A stretch of DNA of 64,000 bases from Polytrichum commune (Eukaryota; Streptophyta; Polytrichopsida; Polytrichales; Polytrichaceae), in the NCBI GenBank assembly GCA_950295325.1, contig OX485808.1, positions 19,798,527-19,862,526 of the forward strand. Direction: 5' to 3'. The translations under genes and the position numbers were made by a program. The stretch's first letter is position 1; the number at the start of each line of letters is the position of its first letter. Positions 11,667 to 24,969 of this stretch are shown here, piece by piece. The notes beneath the pieces are model-generated. The model worked only from the letters and a program-made list of their open reading frames with translations. It ran no database searches and had not been told where the DNA came from.

Positions 11667-12600
11667 GGCTAGACTAATACAAGGCCTTTAAAGCTAATCC
11701 GGGGGTCAAACGAACTGAAACCAAATAACCCAACTTTTTCGTTTGGATGAATGAGAGGTACTTCTTTCTCTCTTTCTCTCTCTCTAGCTCGCTCCCTCGC
11801 TCGCGCGGTGTGAAGTGAGACCTGAAAATGGAGGCTGCGCCCCTTTACTACAGTCGAAATCCACTATGATTGAATTAAAGCATCTTACATGTGTAGATTA
11901 TGTGCTACGATTTCAGGCACACTTTTCTTTTGCCAACCCTAAGTAGCTAGCCTGCCTGCAGCCAGCAGCAGATGAGCAGTGAATCCAGTGGACTGTCCCA
12001 CAGAATCACACACAGAGAGACGCAGACAACGCAGAGGGAGAGAGGGAGAGGGGCAGTAGTAAGAGAAGAGAGAGTCCATTTCCCGAATATTATTCCACCA
12101 CGCTAACAGTGTGCAACCGAACGACAGCTAAGGGATGCGCTTGCTCCAGTGGCTCGTTTTCCTTGTTCCTTCTCTCCCCACCTTCTCTTCATCAGCTTTA
12201 TCATATCTCCACCTCCCGAAGCTTTGTGTATGTGGCGGCGTTACCAGATGCACGACGAAAAATCCGTCCGAGTGAGGATCGGACCTCCTGGGATTTAGTT
12301 ATGGTTATTTGAAGGTGCATGTGTTGTTGAGTATGTGGTGCATGACATTGTGCAGATGGATAACAGTTGTTTTGGCGGTGTGCTGGAGAGTATTCTCCAC
12401 GTTCGGTCTGAATGTGGGGGAATGTTCTGTGGAATATTGTCGGTCTCACGGAACGCTGTTGTGGATCTGAATGATGTTATGGTGGTATGGTGGTGTGTGG
12501 TGTAAAGTGGTTCGTTTTTCTTGTTCTCCGTCCGTCTCGTGCCGATCGATTTTGTTTCTTGACGTTTGTGTTAGTAGATGGAGTTAACTATGGAGCATGG
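11667..12600. other. Spacer with GA/CT-rich tracts, possible gene-border sequence
   Basis: CT runs (about 11763-11810) and GA runs (about 12012-12075) frame a locally GC-richer stretch with short ATG-containing frames. CT-rich tracts are common near plant transcription starts, but no open gene follows and no TATA box was placed with confidence. Frames at 12109-12312 (plus) and 12201-12449 (minus) are unassigned. Confidence 0.25.
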
Positions 12601-12659
12601 GGATCGATTGGGGTTAGAATCCCCTTCAGGTCTCGGTTCTGGTGACTTCACTTTATGGT

Positions 12660-12905
12660 CGAGTCTAATGTGGGATGAAGCACCAACAAAAATCGGATTT
12701 CACCTAATTTAGCTATGGTTATTTGAAGTACGTGTTTGTTGATTCCTTAGTTGAATACATAGGATCTGTCGATTGTGTTCGGTATTGAATGTAGAGTTGT
12801 CAATTAAAATCTAAAATTGCAATCCAATTTCTATTAAACATGCGTCATTATGGTGTTTGTTCTTAGATCCACACCTAACCACACACCACTTGAATATAGG
12901 TGTCC
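12660..12905 (+). repeat. Repeat R3, copy 1
   Basis: R3 is recognised by ATTTAGCTATGGTTATTTGA, GTTGATTCCTTAGTTGAA, TACATAGG, GATTGTGTTCGGTATTGAA and a tail GGTGTTTGTTCTTAGATC. Similar text occurs at 18545-18875, 37225-37570 and, reversed, 47262-47480. A short related segment also appears near 12293-12315. Confidence 0.55.
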
Positions 12906-15620
12906 CATAAAGAAAAGTTACCAAATTGGACCCACATACCATAGTTCGGCCTTCCTAGTCCAAGGGGAGAGTCGTTAGGGTCAAGTAAAGGTATTGCGGC
13001 TTATACTACACCTTAAATTTCAATCGGTGCCGATGATCTTATCATTTAGTGTTACAAAGAAATTCACTTTTTAAGACTCAACTGTGGTGTATGCTTGTTG
13101 CTATGTATAAGCGTATCCTATATATCGGCTTAATGAAACATAACATTCTTCAGTTGTTATTTAGCCGTTTCAATCTAATAATATGAGTGAGAGTGCTTCA
13201 CCCGAGTTTATCAAGTTGAATTTGTTGGTAAGAGAGAATAAGTAGGGTATAGTTTGGAATACTATCTAACTTGTTTCCGGCCCCACCCAACATGTAGTGA
13301 TCGTTGAATAATGTTATGAAAAGATACAAACTTCACAAAGTTGAGTTCGCAAAATAAATCCACCTTCAAACACGTTTCAACTCTTTTTAAAGCTTATTGA
13401 AGCAAGTAGATAGATAGATAGATAGATATAGCCTTTGCTAACTTGGTGGACATGCCTAGTTCAAACACCAACCTTAATTGAACACTTATTGTTGGGTGGT
13501 TAGTGGTAACTATGTCTAATATCAATATGTACTATGTGGATGATGGCTCGTTGAAAAGATCTTGAGAAGTGCTACAACATGGATATCGCATTTACTTCAC
13601 TTAAGTAAGAAATTTGAGAAAGATATAAACATCACAACAATGTGGTTATGGAATCTCACCACATCTGAATAACTATAGTAAAATGCTCACTTGATTCATT
13701 TTAGAATAACATCATACATGTGAAATTTGTGTTGGATAGTATACAAAGCTTACCCCCCTCCATGATTTACTAACTAATTTTCTTGTAGTTTTTGAAGCTC
13801 TACAACACGTCCAACAAATTAGATGCAAATTCTTGATATATATATATATATATACATATATATTTCTCCAAGCAAAGTTAAGTTGGACATGTATTTCAAT
13901 TTTATCACATTACATAAGACTTGTTATATGAAGAAAATGGTATGGTTATTGATGTTATTTTTATGTTATGATTGTTTTCCAAGATGAGCTTGTTCCGCCT
14001 CCACAAATAACACCACTTGTTTCAATCACATGAATGCAACATTAGGGGAATCGGCCTTTCGAAGCTTGTCTTGTTTGTGAACTCCAAACCAAGTCTCCAA
14101 ATCATAGTTTATAATACATCTCTAACATGAGGTGGACCCCCAAACCATAAGAGGTAAGAAAGACATAAGACTCTATGCAAAGGCGTACAAAACAAACACC
14201 GACCAAACAAGGACCCATCCAATAGAACAGCGAGATGTCTACGTACTTTGGGTTTACGTTTCACTACAATATCACAAGAGATGCCTAAATTGATAACAAA
14301 AGAGTCCCAAAATATCATCAATCACACTAACCACAACAAGTATTAAATGAAAGTGTCTATTGACAACATCAGCCAGACAAATACCACAATCACACAACAA
14401 AATTCCCCACAAACTTGTATTTACTATGGGCCAAATTTTTTGAACACCCAATTTCATTGGAAGGCTCCTAATTTGTGGTCTATTACACTGCAACAACACC
14501 ATTGATTTCAAGTAATATGGATAGAAGGGACCCTGGTCATTTCCTAATGTCTTAGAATTAATATAGTGCACATGTTGATGCCATTCCCATGCTTATGAAA
14601 GTAAAAATATGAAATCAATGCCCTATTGCAAAAAAACAATGGGGGTGAAAACCAAATATTTTTGCATACAAAGTCAGGTTTGAATAATAGACTTGTTTAC
14701 ATACATGAAAAACTTTCATGTTGTTGAAGTAGATGCCAATTGAGTTACATCTCCAGAAATTGTACGAAAAAAAAAACTAAAAATTAACTAGAACATTTGT
14801 TCCACAAAATTTCATTTTTTCATTCATGAAATGGTCAATCACACTCTTATCATTGGATGTAGCTGACTATAACATATTATACATTATATCTCTAAAGAAA
14901 TTATAGAAGTCTAAAATAAGTATAATTTGAATGTGGTATTCATGAATGGTTGGGAATGATAGATGAACCAAACTTCATATTGGTAGATCACATATTTAAA
15001 TAATATTGTGTATATTGTACTAAAAAATAATTTTGGGAATTTTGACAAATACCCTTTTGTTGCAAAATATTTTAATAGATTTTTCAAAAAATAAACCCAA
15101 AAAATACCATCGAAATCTTGTTTTAAACCCAAAATTTTTTTGGGAAAGATCCAAACATGTAGTGGATGAACCCTAAAACATGTTGTGCATGTTTTAAGGC
15201 ATATGCAATAGTTTATATGAGCCCCCAACAAGTAGCTTCAATTCAAAATACACCTTGTCTACGCTATAGAAATCTTATTGGGCAAAATATCTATATACAA
15301 TGGAAGATGTGATGGTGGTGGTGGTGGAGGTGGTGAGGCCGTCACCCCACCATTTATAAAAAGGAAAAACATGAATAAAAAGAACAATAAATATCAAAGG
15401 AAAAGGACCACATGCCAAAGATTTCTCCCCAAAACAAACATGTGACAAAAAAAGAAAAAGGAAACAAATGTGGAAAGGTGGGGGGGTGCTACAAGTGCAA
15501 AAGGTGGATATGTTGGGGGAAATTAGGGGAAGATTGCAAGCATAAAGTGGTGATATGTCATGGGTGATAGGACAGAGCATGACAACTTAATTAAAAATAA
15601 GAGAAATTTCAAAAAAAAAT
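12906..15620. other. AT-rich spacer, no supported gene
   Basis: It contains a GATA run at about 13407-13428 and a TA run at about 13836-13862. Several minus-strand frames of 70-106 codons between 14109 and 15580 have no recognisable domain and low-complexity composition. A GGT/GTG-rich patch lies at about 15310-15335. Confidence 0.4.
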
Positions 15621-15624
15621 TAAA

Positions 15625-15765
15625 GCACTTCATGGGGGGCATGGTGGTGGGCCATGGGGGCTTATGAGTTGGGCATGAGCATGGGCATACATCCATATGG
15701 CGGTTATGCAAGGGCATGGGAGGCATGGGCATATGGTTGCATGGGTGTATGGGTGTATGTGATTG
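15625..15765 (+). repeat. Degenerate CATGGG-rich low-complexity tract
   Basis: Irregular CATGGG, GGGCATG and GGTGTATG units follow one another for about 140 bases. Confidence 0.6.
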
Positions 15766-15939
15766 AGTTTATCTTGGATATCAATTCATATGCATGGGTG
15801 ATTAGGTCAGGACGACATGGGTCCAAGCTAGTGTACTACAAAAAAAAGTCAAGATACAATCATATGTAACAAAGTGATAAGATATATGTGCTATGTGTTC
15901 AAATATAGTTCCAATTTATACAAAGCAACATTTCTAAGA

Positions 15940-15968
15940 ATCTCTCTCTCTCTCTCTCTCTCTCTCTA
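15940..15968. repeat. TC microsatellite
   Basis: A run of about 14 TC units. Confidence 0.95.
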
Positions 15969-16552
15969 GAAGAATGTTATGGTGTTCCAATTGCTTAAAT
16001 GCCATTGATAAGGATGTTAATTTTAGGTGGGTTTCTTTTGACTTTTTAGCTTAAAATAGAAGTAAGTAACTTTAAACACCTTTGTATGACATCTTGAAAC
16101 CCGTAATGGGTCTCTTGGACACTTAAGACCCTTAACCCATAAGTCTACAAAGCCCAATCCGGGCCTCTCCATGCACAAATATGTGTATTTGAACTACACA
16201 CTTTAATTTTTAGTTGATTGTGTCAAAAGTGATAACCACCTTATTCTTCTATTGCATTTTTATCAATTGAAAATAATACATTAATGCCAGTGAATATTTG
16301 GGTTCAAATACACAACACGGAAGCCCTTGGATGCAAGTGCATAATTAGTATTTTCATTAGAAACGTTACATGTGAATACATTTTATTTTCTTATTAACAT
16401 AAGATTATGTCAAAAATATCTTCATACCCATAGATATTTTAAAATGCGATCTTAACACAACGAGAGCTTGTATTAACTATTTATTTGGGTGTACATTGAG
16501 TGCCTGAATCCCTTAAGGGTCAAGGACCACACCCTTTAAGAGTTAACATCAA
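15969..16552. other. Spacer, nothing recognised
   Basis: AT-rich sequence without a supported feature. Confidence 0.4.
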
Positions 16553-16700
16553 AGGTAGATGTATCTAATTTGGTTACCTGTATTTGAGTGGTATGTGGTT
16601 TGGTGATACTCCAATTATGGATATCAAAAAGACACGTGTTTAAAGAGATTGGATTGTGTACTCAAAATATGCTTGGATGATAATGCTTCGTTTAAACCTC
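16553..16700 (+). repeat. Repeat R1, truncated copy
   Basis: It starts AGGTAGATGTATCTAATTTG and continues GAGTGGTATGTGGTT and ATTGTGTACTCAAAATATG, as in the copies at 21167 and 25983, then the similarity stops. Confidence 0.5.
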
Positions 16701-18317
16701 CAAGCTTGTGCCAAGTGGCCTACGGAATTCACTAGCTTTATGCATTGTACCGATGACCCTTTAGTGTAGCTTGACACATGGTATTGCATTTGTGGATTAC
16801 CCTATCAACCGATTCTATTGGGTCTTTTAGGACATGCTTATGGACCTAAAGGTAGGCATCTTAAAATCGACGTATTTCGGAACACCTTTGAAAACACGTT
16901 CACAAGTGGGGTCAGTTTACGATGTTTTTTTAATATAGTAAAGTTTTTTTCTTGCTTCCGACGGCGTTATTGAAGACATCCTTAATTAATCATTGAGAGA
17001 TGCCTATAAGAAGAAGTGAAAATTTAGGCCCTTCTTTGTGCCTCTTGGAAGAGTTCAACTCTTACTGACTAAGGTTTGAAGTGCTTCTCACACAAGATAA
17101 AAAAATTAAACATCGGTGTATACTGACATGAATATGAGCCCCTTGAGCTTATCATGTCCAAGAGTCTCCTTGATACATGGTAGGGTTTGTTCACACAAAT
17201 GTACTAGGAAAACCAACAACTACACTATGAATATGATTTAGTGTGATGCATGTTTATCATGGGCCACATTTTGTATTCAAACTACGTAATTTACCGATGT
17301 GTTATTTTCCTTATTAACTTATTGAAGCTTCTTATCATAGTGCAACCTACCATATTGTATGTGCCATTTGTCATAATGTATTGATCCATATTAATCTAGA
17401 ATCTATCATGTGGCCCAATCTATCATCCTAGAATATATTCATAATGAGAAAGTTGTTATCAGATAAAATATGTAACCAATAGGGGTGGGCGGGGATCACG
17501 CCCTTGTAGAGATATGAATCACATGAGATGAAGGAGTATTTTCAAGGTGGCTATAGGGTTGTGCACATGTATTCATGGAATATTATACACATTGATGACA
17601 AAGCTATAAATTATGGTGATATGATTTTGACCAAAGGTAATTTGCATGGGTAAAGGGGCAACCTATTTGCAAAGCCAATCTATTAGCAAAGGTAACCTAA
17701 TTGCAAACATCGGTGTAGTTATTTGAGAAAGATCATTGGTTATGGCATAAGAAAGTAGGAAATACTCTATGGTAATCATCTTAAACGGTTGTTTTTATTT
17801 TTTTGAGATGTGAAAAGTGGTTTTTTTTTTTGGCCATCTCAATTAGTTGACTTGCAACTAGTACACTCTATACTTGCTTTTGTGTAGGATTGCATGGCCT
17901 ATGACAACAAACATTAGACTACTTATTCTAGGTCACATGCCTAGAAGGGTTAGTGGCATTCCCCTACAAAACAAGGAGCAAAAATTGGAAAAAAAACAAA
18001 TCTTATTTGATGTTTCAAATTAAAAGGTAGAAACTTATTAGAAAATTTAGGGTAGTGGATATCTAAAATATTGAGAATATTTTAGATGTATTTTCAAAGT
18101 ATTCATTCATTCATCCTTATAGCAACCACATAACTAAAATAAAACACTTGTAGTGTTTTGTTACTGTGATAGAAGATACTAATATAAGTGCGGAATGTCT
18201 ATAAATTAGTGTGGGACAACCTAAATACACATATAAGTTGAAGGCGGCGTTGAAAGGTTTAAGATCTTGAAATATCGGTGATTTCCAAATCAATTATCCC
18301 CATTTGTTGTTTCACAC
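16701..18317. other. Spacer with a short R2-like segment
   Basis: An R2-like segment (AACTACACTATGAATATG, TTTAGTGTGATGC) lies at about 17215-17290. The remainder is anonymous AT-rich sequence. Confidence 0.35.
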
Positions 18318-18520
18318 AAACAACTATACTAATTTATTTATTTTAGTGTGTCTCACACTATTTATTCTTAATCCAACACTAATTGTCTTCCAATAAGTGG
18401 GTGCAATTATAGAGAGTGTCATATGACACTTGATGCTACATGACAAGTCAAGAAACCCACTCTAAATAACATGACACACCAAATCTAATTCCATGCTAAA
18501 ACAAATTGTTTGGTGCACTT
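18318..18520 (+). repeat. Repeat R2, copy
   Basis: The order TAGTGTGTCTCACACTATTT, ACACTAATTGTCTTCC, GATGCTACATGACAAGTC and CCACTCTAAATAACATGACA matches the R2 segments at 6783-6900 and 7640-7870. Confidence 0.55.
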
Positions 18521-18544
18521 ATTATAATTGATGGGTGATTGTGG

Positions 18545-18875
18545 TTTATGGTAAGTGGGTGTTATTCAATTCATTTATCATGTTCCCCATCTTCTACCAG
18601 TTAGATGTTCACAATGGAACTTGTGTTGCATTGGCAAATCTACAATGAAACATAAAAGAAAATCAGACCTTCCAATATTTAGAAATGATTATCTAAAGTG
18701 CATATATGTTGATTCCTTGATTAAACACATAGGTCTTGCAATTGTATTCAATTTGAACATGGAGTAGTTAATATAACCTTGGAGATGTAGTCCAATTTCT
18801 TTTAAGCAATTGTGTTTTACTGTGTATGTTCTTTGATCCTCACTTGACCACATAAACCCATCAAAACACACTCTA
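18545..18875 (+). repeat. Repeat R3, copy 2
   Basis: Landmarks ACAATGGAACTTGTGTTGCA, TTGATTCCTTGATTAAACAC, ATAGGTCTTGCAATTGTATTC, GGAGTAGTTAATA and GTCCAATTTCTTTTAA are shared with the 37225-37570 copy. A 146-codon minus-strand frame (18689-19129) that overlaps its end is judged to be chance. Confidence 0.55.
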
Positions 18876-21166
18876 ACCTTCCTAACATAATGCTTGTGGC
18901 AACCAAACTGCACATGGATATTAAGTATGTCCGCAGGTAACATGGATGCATGATAACATAAAAGTATTGTAGCATGTGAAATTATGGAATAACACATGTC
19001 AACACTGCAATAATGACAATAATGAAAATGATTACAACACGATGCGTGCAAGCGTGTAGTTTGAATTATTTGAAGAAATATTTTAAATGCCAGAACCCAT
19101 GATATATGAGAGGGGAAACGTGACAGCACGGAGGGAGATTTAGGGTGTATAGGTGTCTGAAAAGTAACTGAATAACACCCGCATACCTCAACTCATTACT
19201 TCCCATTGTTCTCCTCTTCAAAGAGCATAGACAACAAGCGTTAAGCCATGGTTGAGCAAACAAACTTTTACATGTCTTTTTTATGTGTTTTCTTTTGTTT
19301 GGAAGCAATTACTCCGCACATTCAAACGAAATGATTGGCTCGCCCAAATTGAATTCCACATCTTGACTTGGCAATGGCACCGTTGTCTCATGCTCGGGAA
19401 ATATGAGCACATCATTCTCTAGAAGGTGACCCAAATTCACATGACATCATGTTTGGGAGAGGGAAAAAGCTATCCCATCTCTCGGTCGACTCCAAACAAG
19501 GGAGTAGAGGAGAGTGTGGCCTCGATCGGCACCGGCGGCCGGCGTGCGTTGGCCCACCACCGGTGACGATGGGGTGAGGTGGGGGATAGGTTGGACCGGT
19601 GAATGAATGTTGGTTGTCGATTTGGGAAGGGCGTCACCATGCGAGGGCGGTTATTCTTGTTGTCTTTTGAGGAGATATTTTGGTGGTGAGAAGGGGAGAA
19701 GAATGTTTGAGGTTTTGTTGGTTCACTTGTCTCCCGCGAGGAGACGGTGGGGTGGAGGGCACATATATAAGATATGATGTGAAGAAGTGGGATACATATA
19801 TATATATATATATACAAAACACATGCACACGATATAATATACTCCCGTGTGACGAAAAGCGATGATGGGCCATGTGTGCTAGCCTACCAAACACACCCTA
19901 GGAGATAAATTCAATGGCCGACTTGGTAGATAGATAGATAGATGGATGGATAGATAAGTTATATATGTAAATGTTTATATGTGTGAGTGTGAGTGTGTGT
20001 GGGTGTGGAGTAGGAGGGGTTATAAGTAGGGTAGGTTGGCTTTAGGTGCGGCCATCCCACCTCCCTCCCTCCTTCCTTCCTTCCTTCCTTCCCCATGTTT
20101 TTGGGGTACCCGGAACCAAAGACACGCCCACATGCCAATTGGTCGAAAACGAAGGGCAAGGGCAACCGGACGACGACGACTTCGCATAGAGTGTGGAGAA
20201 AAAGCCACTAAAGTTCCATCCCGATGCTCATCACCACAACAAACACCACCGCTTGTGTTATCTTGTGATTATATATGCCATGCACACCCACCAATACATT
20301 CCCTCTTAGAATGCAAGCCAGCCCTCAAATAGGACAACGGACGTGCCACTCCAACTTCACCACCTCTAAAGGCCCATGAGGTGGGTCCCCTAAGCTTGTT
20401 TCATTCTCCGATATCTGCATTTTTCCATGTTAGACCCGGCCCTCGACCGATGGAAATGAAGTGGGATCTAAAGTGGCCCACACTAGTCGCCCGTTCCCAA
20501 GGTTTCGGGAACGGGAACGGGATTGGGATTGGGAGGGTTAAGCTAAACACAAACAAGCTTTGTCATGCTTAATGATTCTACCGTGGGCCATGTTGTTGGT
20601 TCGGAACTTCGTACTTGTGTGGGAGGTCAAACATCATCATATCTTTAGGTTGGGCTTTTTCTTTTTTTATAAAAAAGAAGAAGTTTAAGAAAGCTTCCGA
20701 AAACGTCTTCAACTAATCTTGGATTGTCATTCCATGTGACGTTACATTCAATAGCGTGGTTTAGGGGTGGGTTACAAACTTGAAACCCAAGATTGAAAAC
20801 AGAATGCCTTGCAAAGACGCGAGCTGTGCCTCATTGACCAATCACAATGGCCGTCTTTCTAACCCTTAGCTCTAAAGATCTAAAGAGATCGGTTTCCCAA
20901 CCTTCGCTCTTTCTTATACCTTTCCCAAAGGAGGATGGCAAGTGTGTGTGTGTGTCCGTGCGCATGTGTGCGCGTGCGCGTGTGTATGTCTACATTTGTA
21001 CACACAAGTTTCTCATTTGATGGTGGTTAGGATTTGTCCACTAAACTAGGTCTTAAGGCCCACTCTTGCTCAAAGATAAAGAATCTTGACAAGATTGGTG
21101 TTGAGACTAAAGTAACAATTTTCCATTAACATTTGTCAACCCAACATTGTAAGAGATGAGAAACTC
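18876..21166. other. Spacer, GC-richer in the middle, with microsatellites
   Basis: It includes a TA run (19796-19815), GATA/GATG units (19930-19956), GTGAGTGT repeats (19982-20010), CTCC/CTTC runs (20060-20092), GGGAAC/GGGATT units (20507-20537) and TG/CG dinucleotide runs (20942-20990). Frames around 19470-20572 arise on both strands of these tracts and are not called as genes. Confidence 0.4.
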
Positions 21167-21529
21167 AGGTAGACATGGTTAATTCGATTACTTGTCTTAA
21201 TTGGACACCTATATTTTGAGAGTTATGTAGTTAGGTGTGGCTGCAAGAACATGTTTAAAAGGGATCGGAAAGCATGCTCAAAATATGATACGCATTCTAA
21301 GTTCAATGGTCAACATAATTGAGAGTGCCTATATGACCACTTAATGAGCACAAGAATCTTCACTTTGAAAATAAATCAGATGTTCCTATGAGTTCTAAGA
21401 ATTATGAGGACAGTGGGTATGGCCTTGATTTGGATTCACTTTCCATCTCTTACTGGTTGTATGTTTCATATCCTAAGAGAAGTGGACTATTTGGAGAAAA
21501 AAGTGTAACCATTTAAGGCCCATGTACCT
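21167..21529 (+). repeat. Repeat R1, near-complete copy
   Basis: It starts AGGTAGACATGGTTAATTCG and ends TTTAAGGCCCATGTACCT, the inverted-end type of R1. Internal landmarks are GACACCTATATTTTGAGAG, GTAGTTAGGTGTGGC, ATGCTCAAAATATGA and ATGACCACTTAATGAGCACA. No flanking duplication is evident. Confidence 0.6.
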
Positions 21530-21689
21530 TAGGCATACATATGTTGACATGATGGATCCACTCAATTTGAACATTGACATAAGTGATCTATCTCACACTA
21601 ATCGAGTGTTTTGGCCTTGGAACAATCATGCATGACATGCTTCTCAACTAAGGTTGAAACGCAACCTAAGAATACAGTGTAGCCATTTG

Positions 21690-21782
21690 TCGGTAACATA
21701 TGAGATATACTGTAAGTAGACATAGCATTGCGTAATTCCAAATAGTAAGCGACACTAAATATCATATTTAGTGTAGTTCTCA
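21690..21782 (+). repeat. Dispersed repeat, pair with 53955-54048
   Basis: ATATGAGATATACTGTAAG, CAAATAGTAAGCGACACTAA and a TTTAGTGTAG tail recur in the same order at 53955-54048. The ACACTAA motif suggests a link to R2. Confidence 0.5.
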
Positions 21783-22261
21783 TTTGGCGCTTCATTTCGT
21801 GGAAGTGTGTTCTCCCATCCTATGATAAGTTGGTGTGTACCGATTCATGAGACACGTTGGGTATGTTGGATTCCTAGGCTCGAAGTGCTCCAAATCGCTT
21901 GGATTTGTTTTGGTGGAAAAGCTACTCTCTTCTTTTACCACGAAGTGGCGCCAATTGCTAGATACACATGATTTTAGAAGGATATTTGTAAGATGGTTTG
22001 AGACCAAAGTTTGCCGACCCATATCATGCACTAGGTAACTAAATTTTGCTTAGTGCCAATAAAGCCACAATGGGTTGGCCTTTTTGCAAGAACCGATACG
22101 AATTTGTTAGGTCACCTACACCAAGACAATGACTAAGGCAACACCTCAGCTTTGTGGCAACCACCAAGATATAGCCATGGTTGGAAAACTAGTAGAATTT
22201 GGAGTTTCAGACCCACCGAACGTGACCCAATTGCAAATTACACAAACGATCACTACATTGC

Positions 22262-22383
22262 GGTTCGTTACCGTCGGTTCTCTTTCACTAGACGGGTTTT
22301 GTATTTATAAGTACAGATCGGAAATCTACTATAGTAGAAGAATACAAAACCATCCAGTGAAAGAGAAGAAATGGCAAGGAACC
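22262..22383. repeat. Foldback hairpin of about 120 bp
   Basis: The left arm 22262-22305 (GGTTCGTTACCGTCGGTTCT, then CTTTCACTAGACGGG, then TTTTGTATT) is complementary over about 43 positions, with some mismatches, to the right arm 22341-22383 (AATACAAAACCATCC, AGTGAAAGAGAAG, GGCAAGGAACC). The loop is about 35 bases. It could be a miniature transposon or a precursor-like inverted repeat; no target duplication was found. Confidence 0.7.
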
Positions 22384-24060
22384 ACGATTCCCAAACATTA
22401 TAAAGCGCATAACCACAATGATAGATTGCCGTTGTTCTGCACGTCCTAAAGTGATGATGAATTTGCATCCCAAAACACAAATCCTAAATTTCCAAATACT
22501 TGAACAGTTCATATTATCACACACACACACACACCATCTATATAAAAAATTGTATTTCATATGTATTCATCAACGCTTAATGAGCAGTGTATAGGGTTCT
22601 AGTTATGTTGAATATGCCGATTAATGTGGGTCCACAAAGCATGTTGTTTGGTTTGTTTAAATCCCAAAGTGCATAATGATATAATATCACACACACACAC
22701 ACACAAGTTTGTTCCCCTCGGGATGTATCCGGGCCCTCCAAAGGCGAAAATGTCATAGCCGCGTTCGCGAAACTTACGCGGCTACATACCTACATTCATA
22801 GGGGATGTTTCACCTCCGTCCACACAATCGACCCCAATCCGGAGGGTAGGGTGGGGAGGGAAGGCCCTCTCTCTCTCTCTCGCGCTCTCTCTCTCTCTTT
22901 CTCTCTCTCGCCACGGTACTTCCAAGGTCACACGCTAAAATATCCGGCCCGGCCCCCTCCGCCGTACAAACGGAGTGGCATAAACGTGACAAGGCTAGTG
23001 GAACGTACGCTCTCTCTTTCTTTCTTTCTTTCGTTCTCTCAATTGTCGTCTAGCAGTAGCTTCTTTAGCCCCCCAATTATCATTTGTTAATTGGAGTCTG
23101 CAAAATGTGTAGGAGACGGGGTAGGGTTGTCCGACACCGATTTTTTTTGGGGTAGTGGGTGAATTCCCTCTCTCTCTACGGTAGTACCATGACAACTTTG
23201 ACATTAATCAATTCCTGGAGTGAAAGTGCCACATGTCACATAACTATTGACTAGAAGACATGACAAAGTTGATGCGGCCCAAAAAACAACACAATTTGAT
23301 GTCCAAAGTGTAGAACATGCCATGGTATTACTAAATGTACCTCTCTATCTACCTCCCAAGTTGTCCCCTAGTAGCGTTGACCGTTGTAGCCTCCAGTATC
23401 ATCTACTAATTGGCACCCAACAAATATCATCTATTCAAACTCAAGTAATTCAAGAGTGCAGCAATAAAAACAAGCCAACAAATTGGGGTTTGTGTGGCCA
23501 AACACGAATTCCACCTTGAAAACGATTTTGCATGTTTTTGAACTCAACTAATGAAAGGAGCTTCTTGAGGTCTACTTTCTATTTTGTTTCACAAATCTGA
23601 ATATACCCAAAAATGAATCCTTTTTTTAATGCAAGCACCACATCTAAGATTTCAAATAAAACACATTATTTTCTCAATTAAAGTTACGCCTTTTGACAGC
23701 CTAACTAATATTGACCTTACAAATACATCTTACTACATATGTCCATAGTTTGTGAGATTTCAGTTGTTTTATATCATTACAACCCATTCTGTTAATTCTA
23801 AGACTACTAAATTTTACATCCGTTTTTTTTTTAATTTTTAAATTGAAAACTCTAGAAGGGGATAATCATATATTGAACTAGCTACTAAACATAAGAGACA
23901 AAAACAAAATGTGAGCGATGAAATTAGAGGTGCAAGATACATATGACCATATGGAAACATACTTAGTAACAAAGCTCTCGCTCTCTCTCTCTCTCATGCG
24001 TTGTCCCCTAGCGTTGCACGCTTTAGCACACATCATCGTTCGTTAATTGGCGCCGGAGGA
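22384..24060. other. Spacer with several microsatellites
   Basis: CA runs lie at 22519-22535 and 22689-22706, CT runs at 22866-22912, TTTC runs at 23014-23034, and a CT run at 23976-23996. No gene is supported. Confidence 0.4.
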
Positions 24061-24066
24061 ATGTGA

Positions 24067-24485
24067 GGGGGGGGGGGGGGGGCTTTTGATTGGTTAGTGG
24101 TGAGCCAGAGATAAGATGAGTGCCAGGATTGACCTTGACTGCTCAATCAAGTGAGAGGCCCCCTCACCTCACCTCACCTCACCTTGCCGCGATGGATAGT
24201 GATAGTGAAGTGAGTTTTACTAAGTGGAGGGGGGGGGGGGGGTACACTAACTTATAAGGAGGCTAGGCTAGTGTAGCCCCATGTGGTACCCATTAGCCTA
24301 CAAAGGGGCGTGCCTTATAATGCTAACGTGACATCTCCCACACGCGTGTCAACCTCGCCCATGTCCTCCCCTTACCAAGTCCAGCCGGATTGATGCGACC
24401 CCCTCGACGGACCCCCCCCCCCCCCCCTTCCCTCCACAATGAAAATTAGAAAGAAAAATATAGAAGGAAACCACCCCCCCCCCTC
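24067..24485. repeat. Cluster of long homopolymer G and C tracts
   Basis: A 16-base G run (24067-24082), a 14-base G run (24229-24242), a 16-base C run (24412-24427) and a 10-base C run (24474-24483) lie within 420 bp, together with a CTCAC tandem run at 24161-24184. An 11-base G run follows at 24849-24859. Confidence 0.9.
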
Positions 24486-24969
24486 TTTCCCTTCACATGT
24501 TTATCATTCATTATTAGCCCTTAAAGGTGTCCATACGTGTTTCAACTTGCGGACTACTCAAAACGATAGATAAGTCTTAAATGGTTGATCTTTCTCTTTC
24601 TTGATTGGCCCATTTTCTCGTAGGATTTGAAGCATGCGTTCATTGCAAGATGGTTAAGGTAGGATTTAAAATACCCTAGCAACCGAAGTGGGTTGTTGTC
24701 ATGATTTTGTTGGGTCAAAAACTTGCAATTGGATGATTTCATTATCAGGTATGGAGTGCTCTAGTTATCGATAGTAGGGAAAACTATACCACAACTAAGG
24801 GTGATAACATAGTTTTCACTTCAAAATTTTGTATTTATTTAATATAAAGGGGGGGGGGGAGGGACAAAAACCTTGCAATAAACATGGCCTTTTTTCCTAC
24901 CTGGGAATAAAAAACATATTCGATTCATACGGCTACCACATGTATGCCAAATACCTTAACTTCTTGGTT

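Noticed and set aside
18689-19129. 146-codon minus-strand frame
   Set aside because: It overlaps repeat R3, has an unusual composition rich in H and C, and has no domain or splice context.
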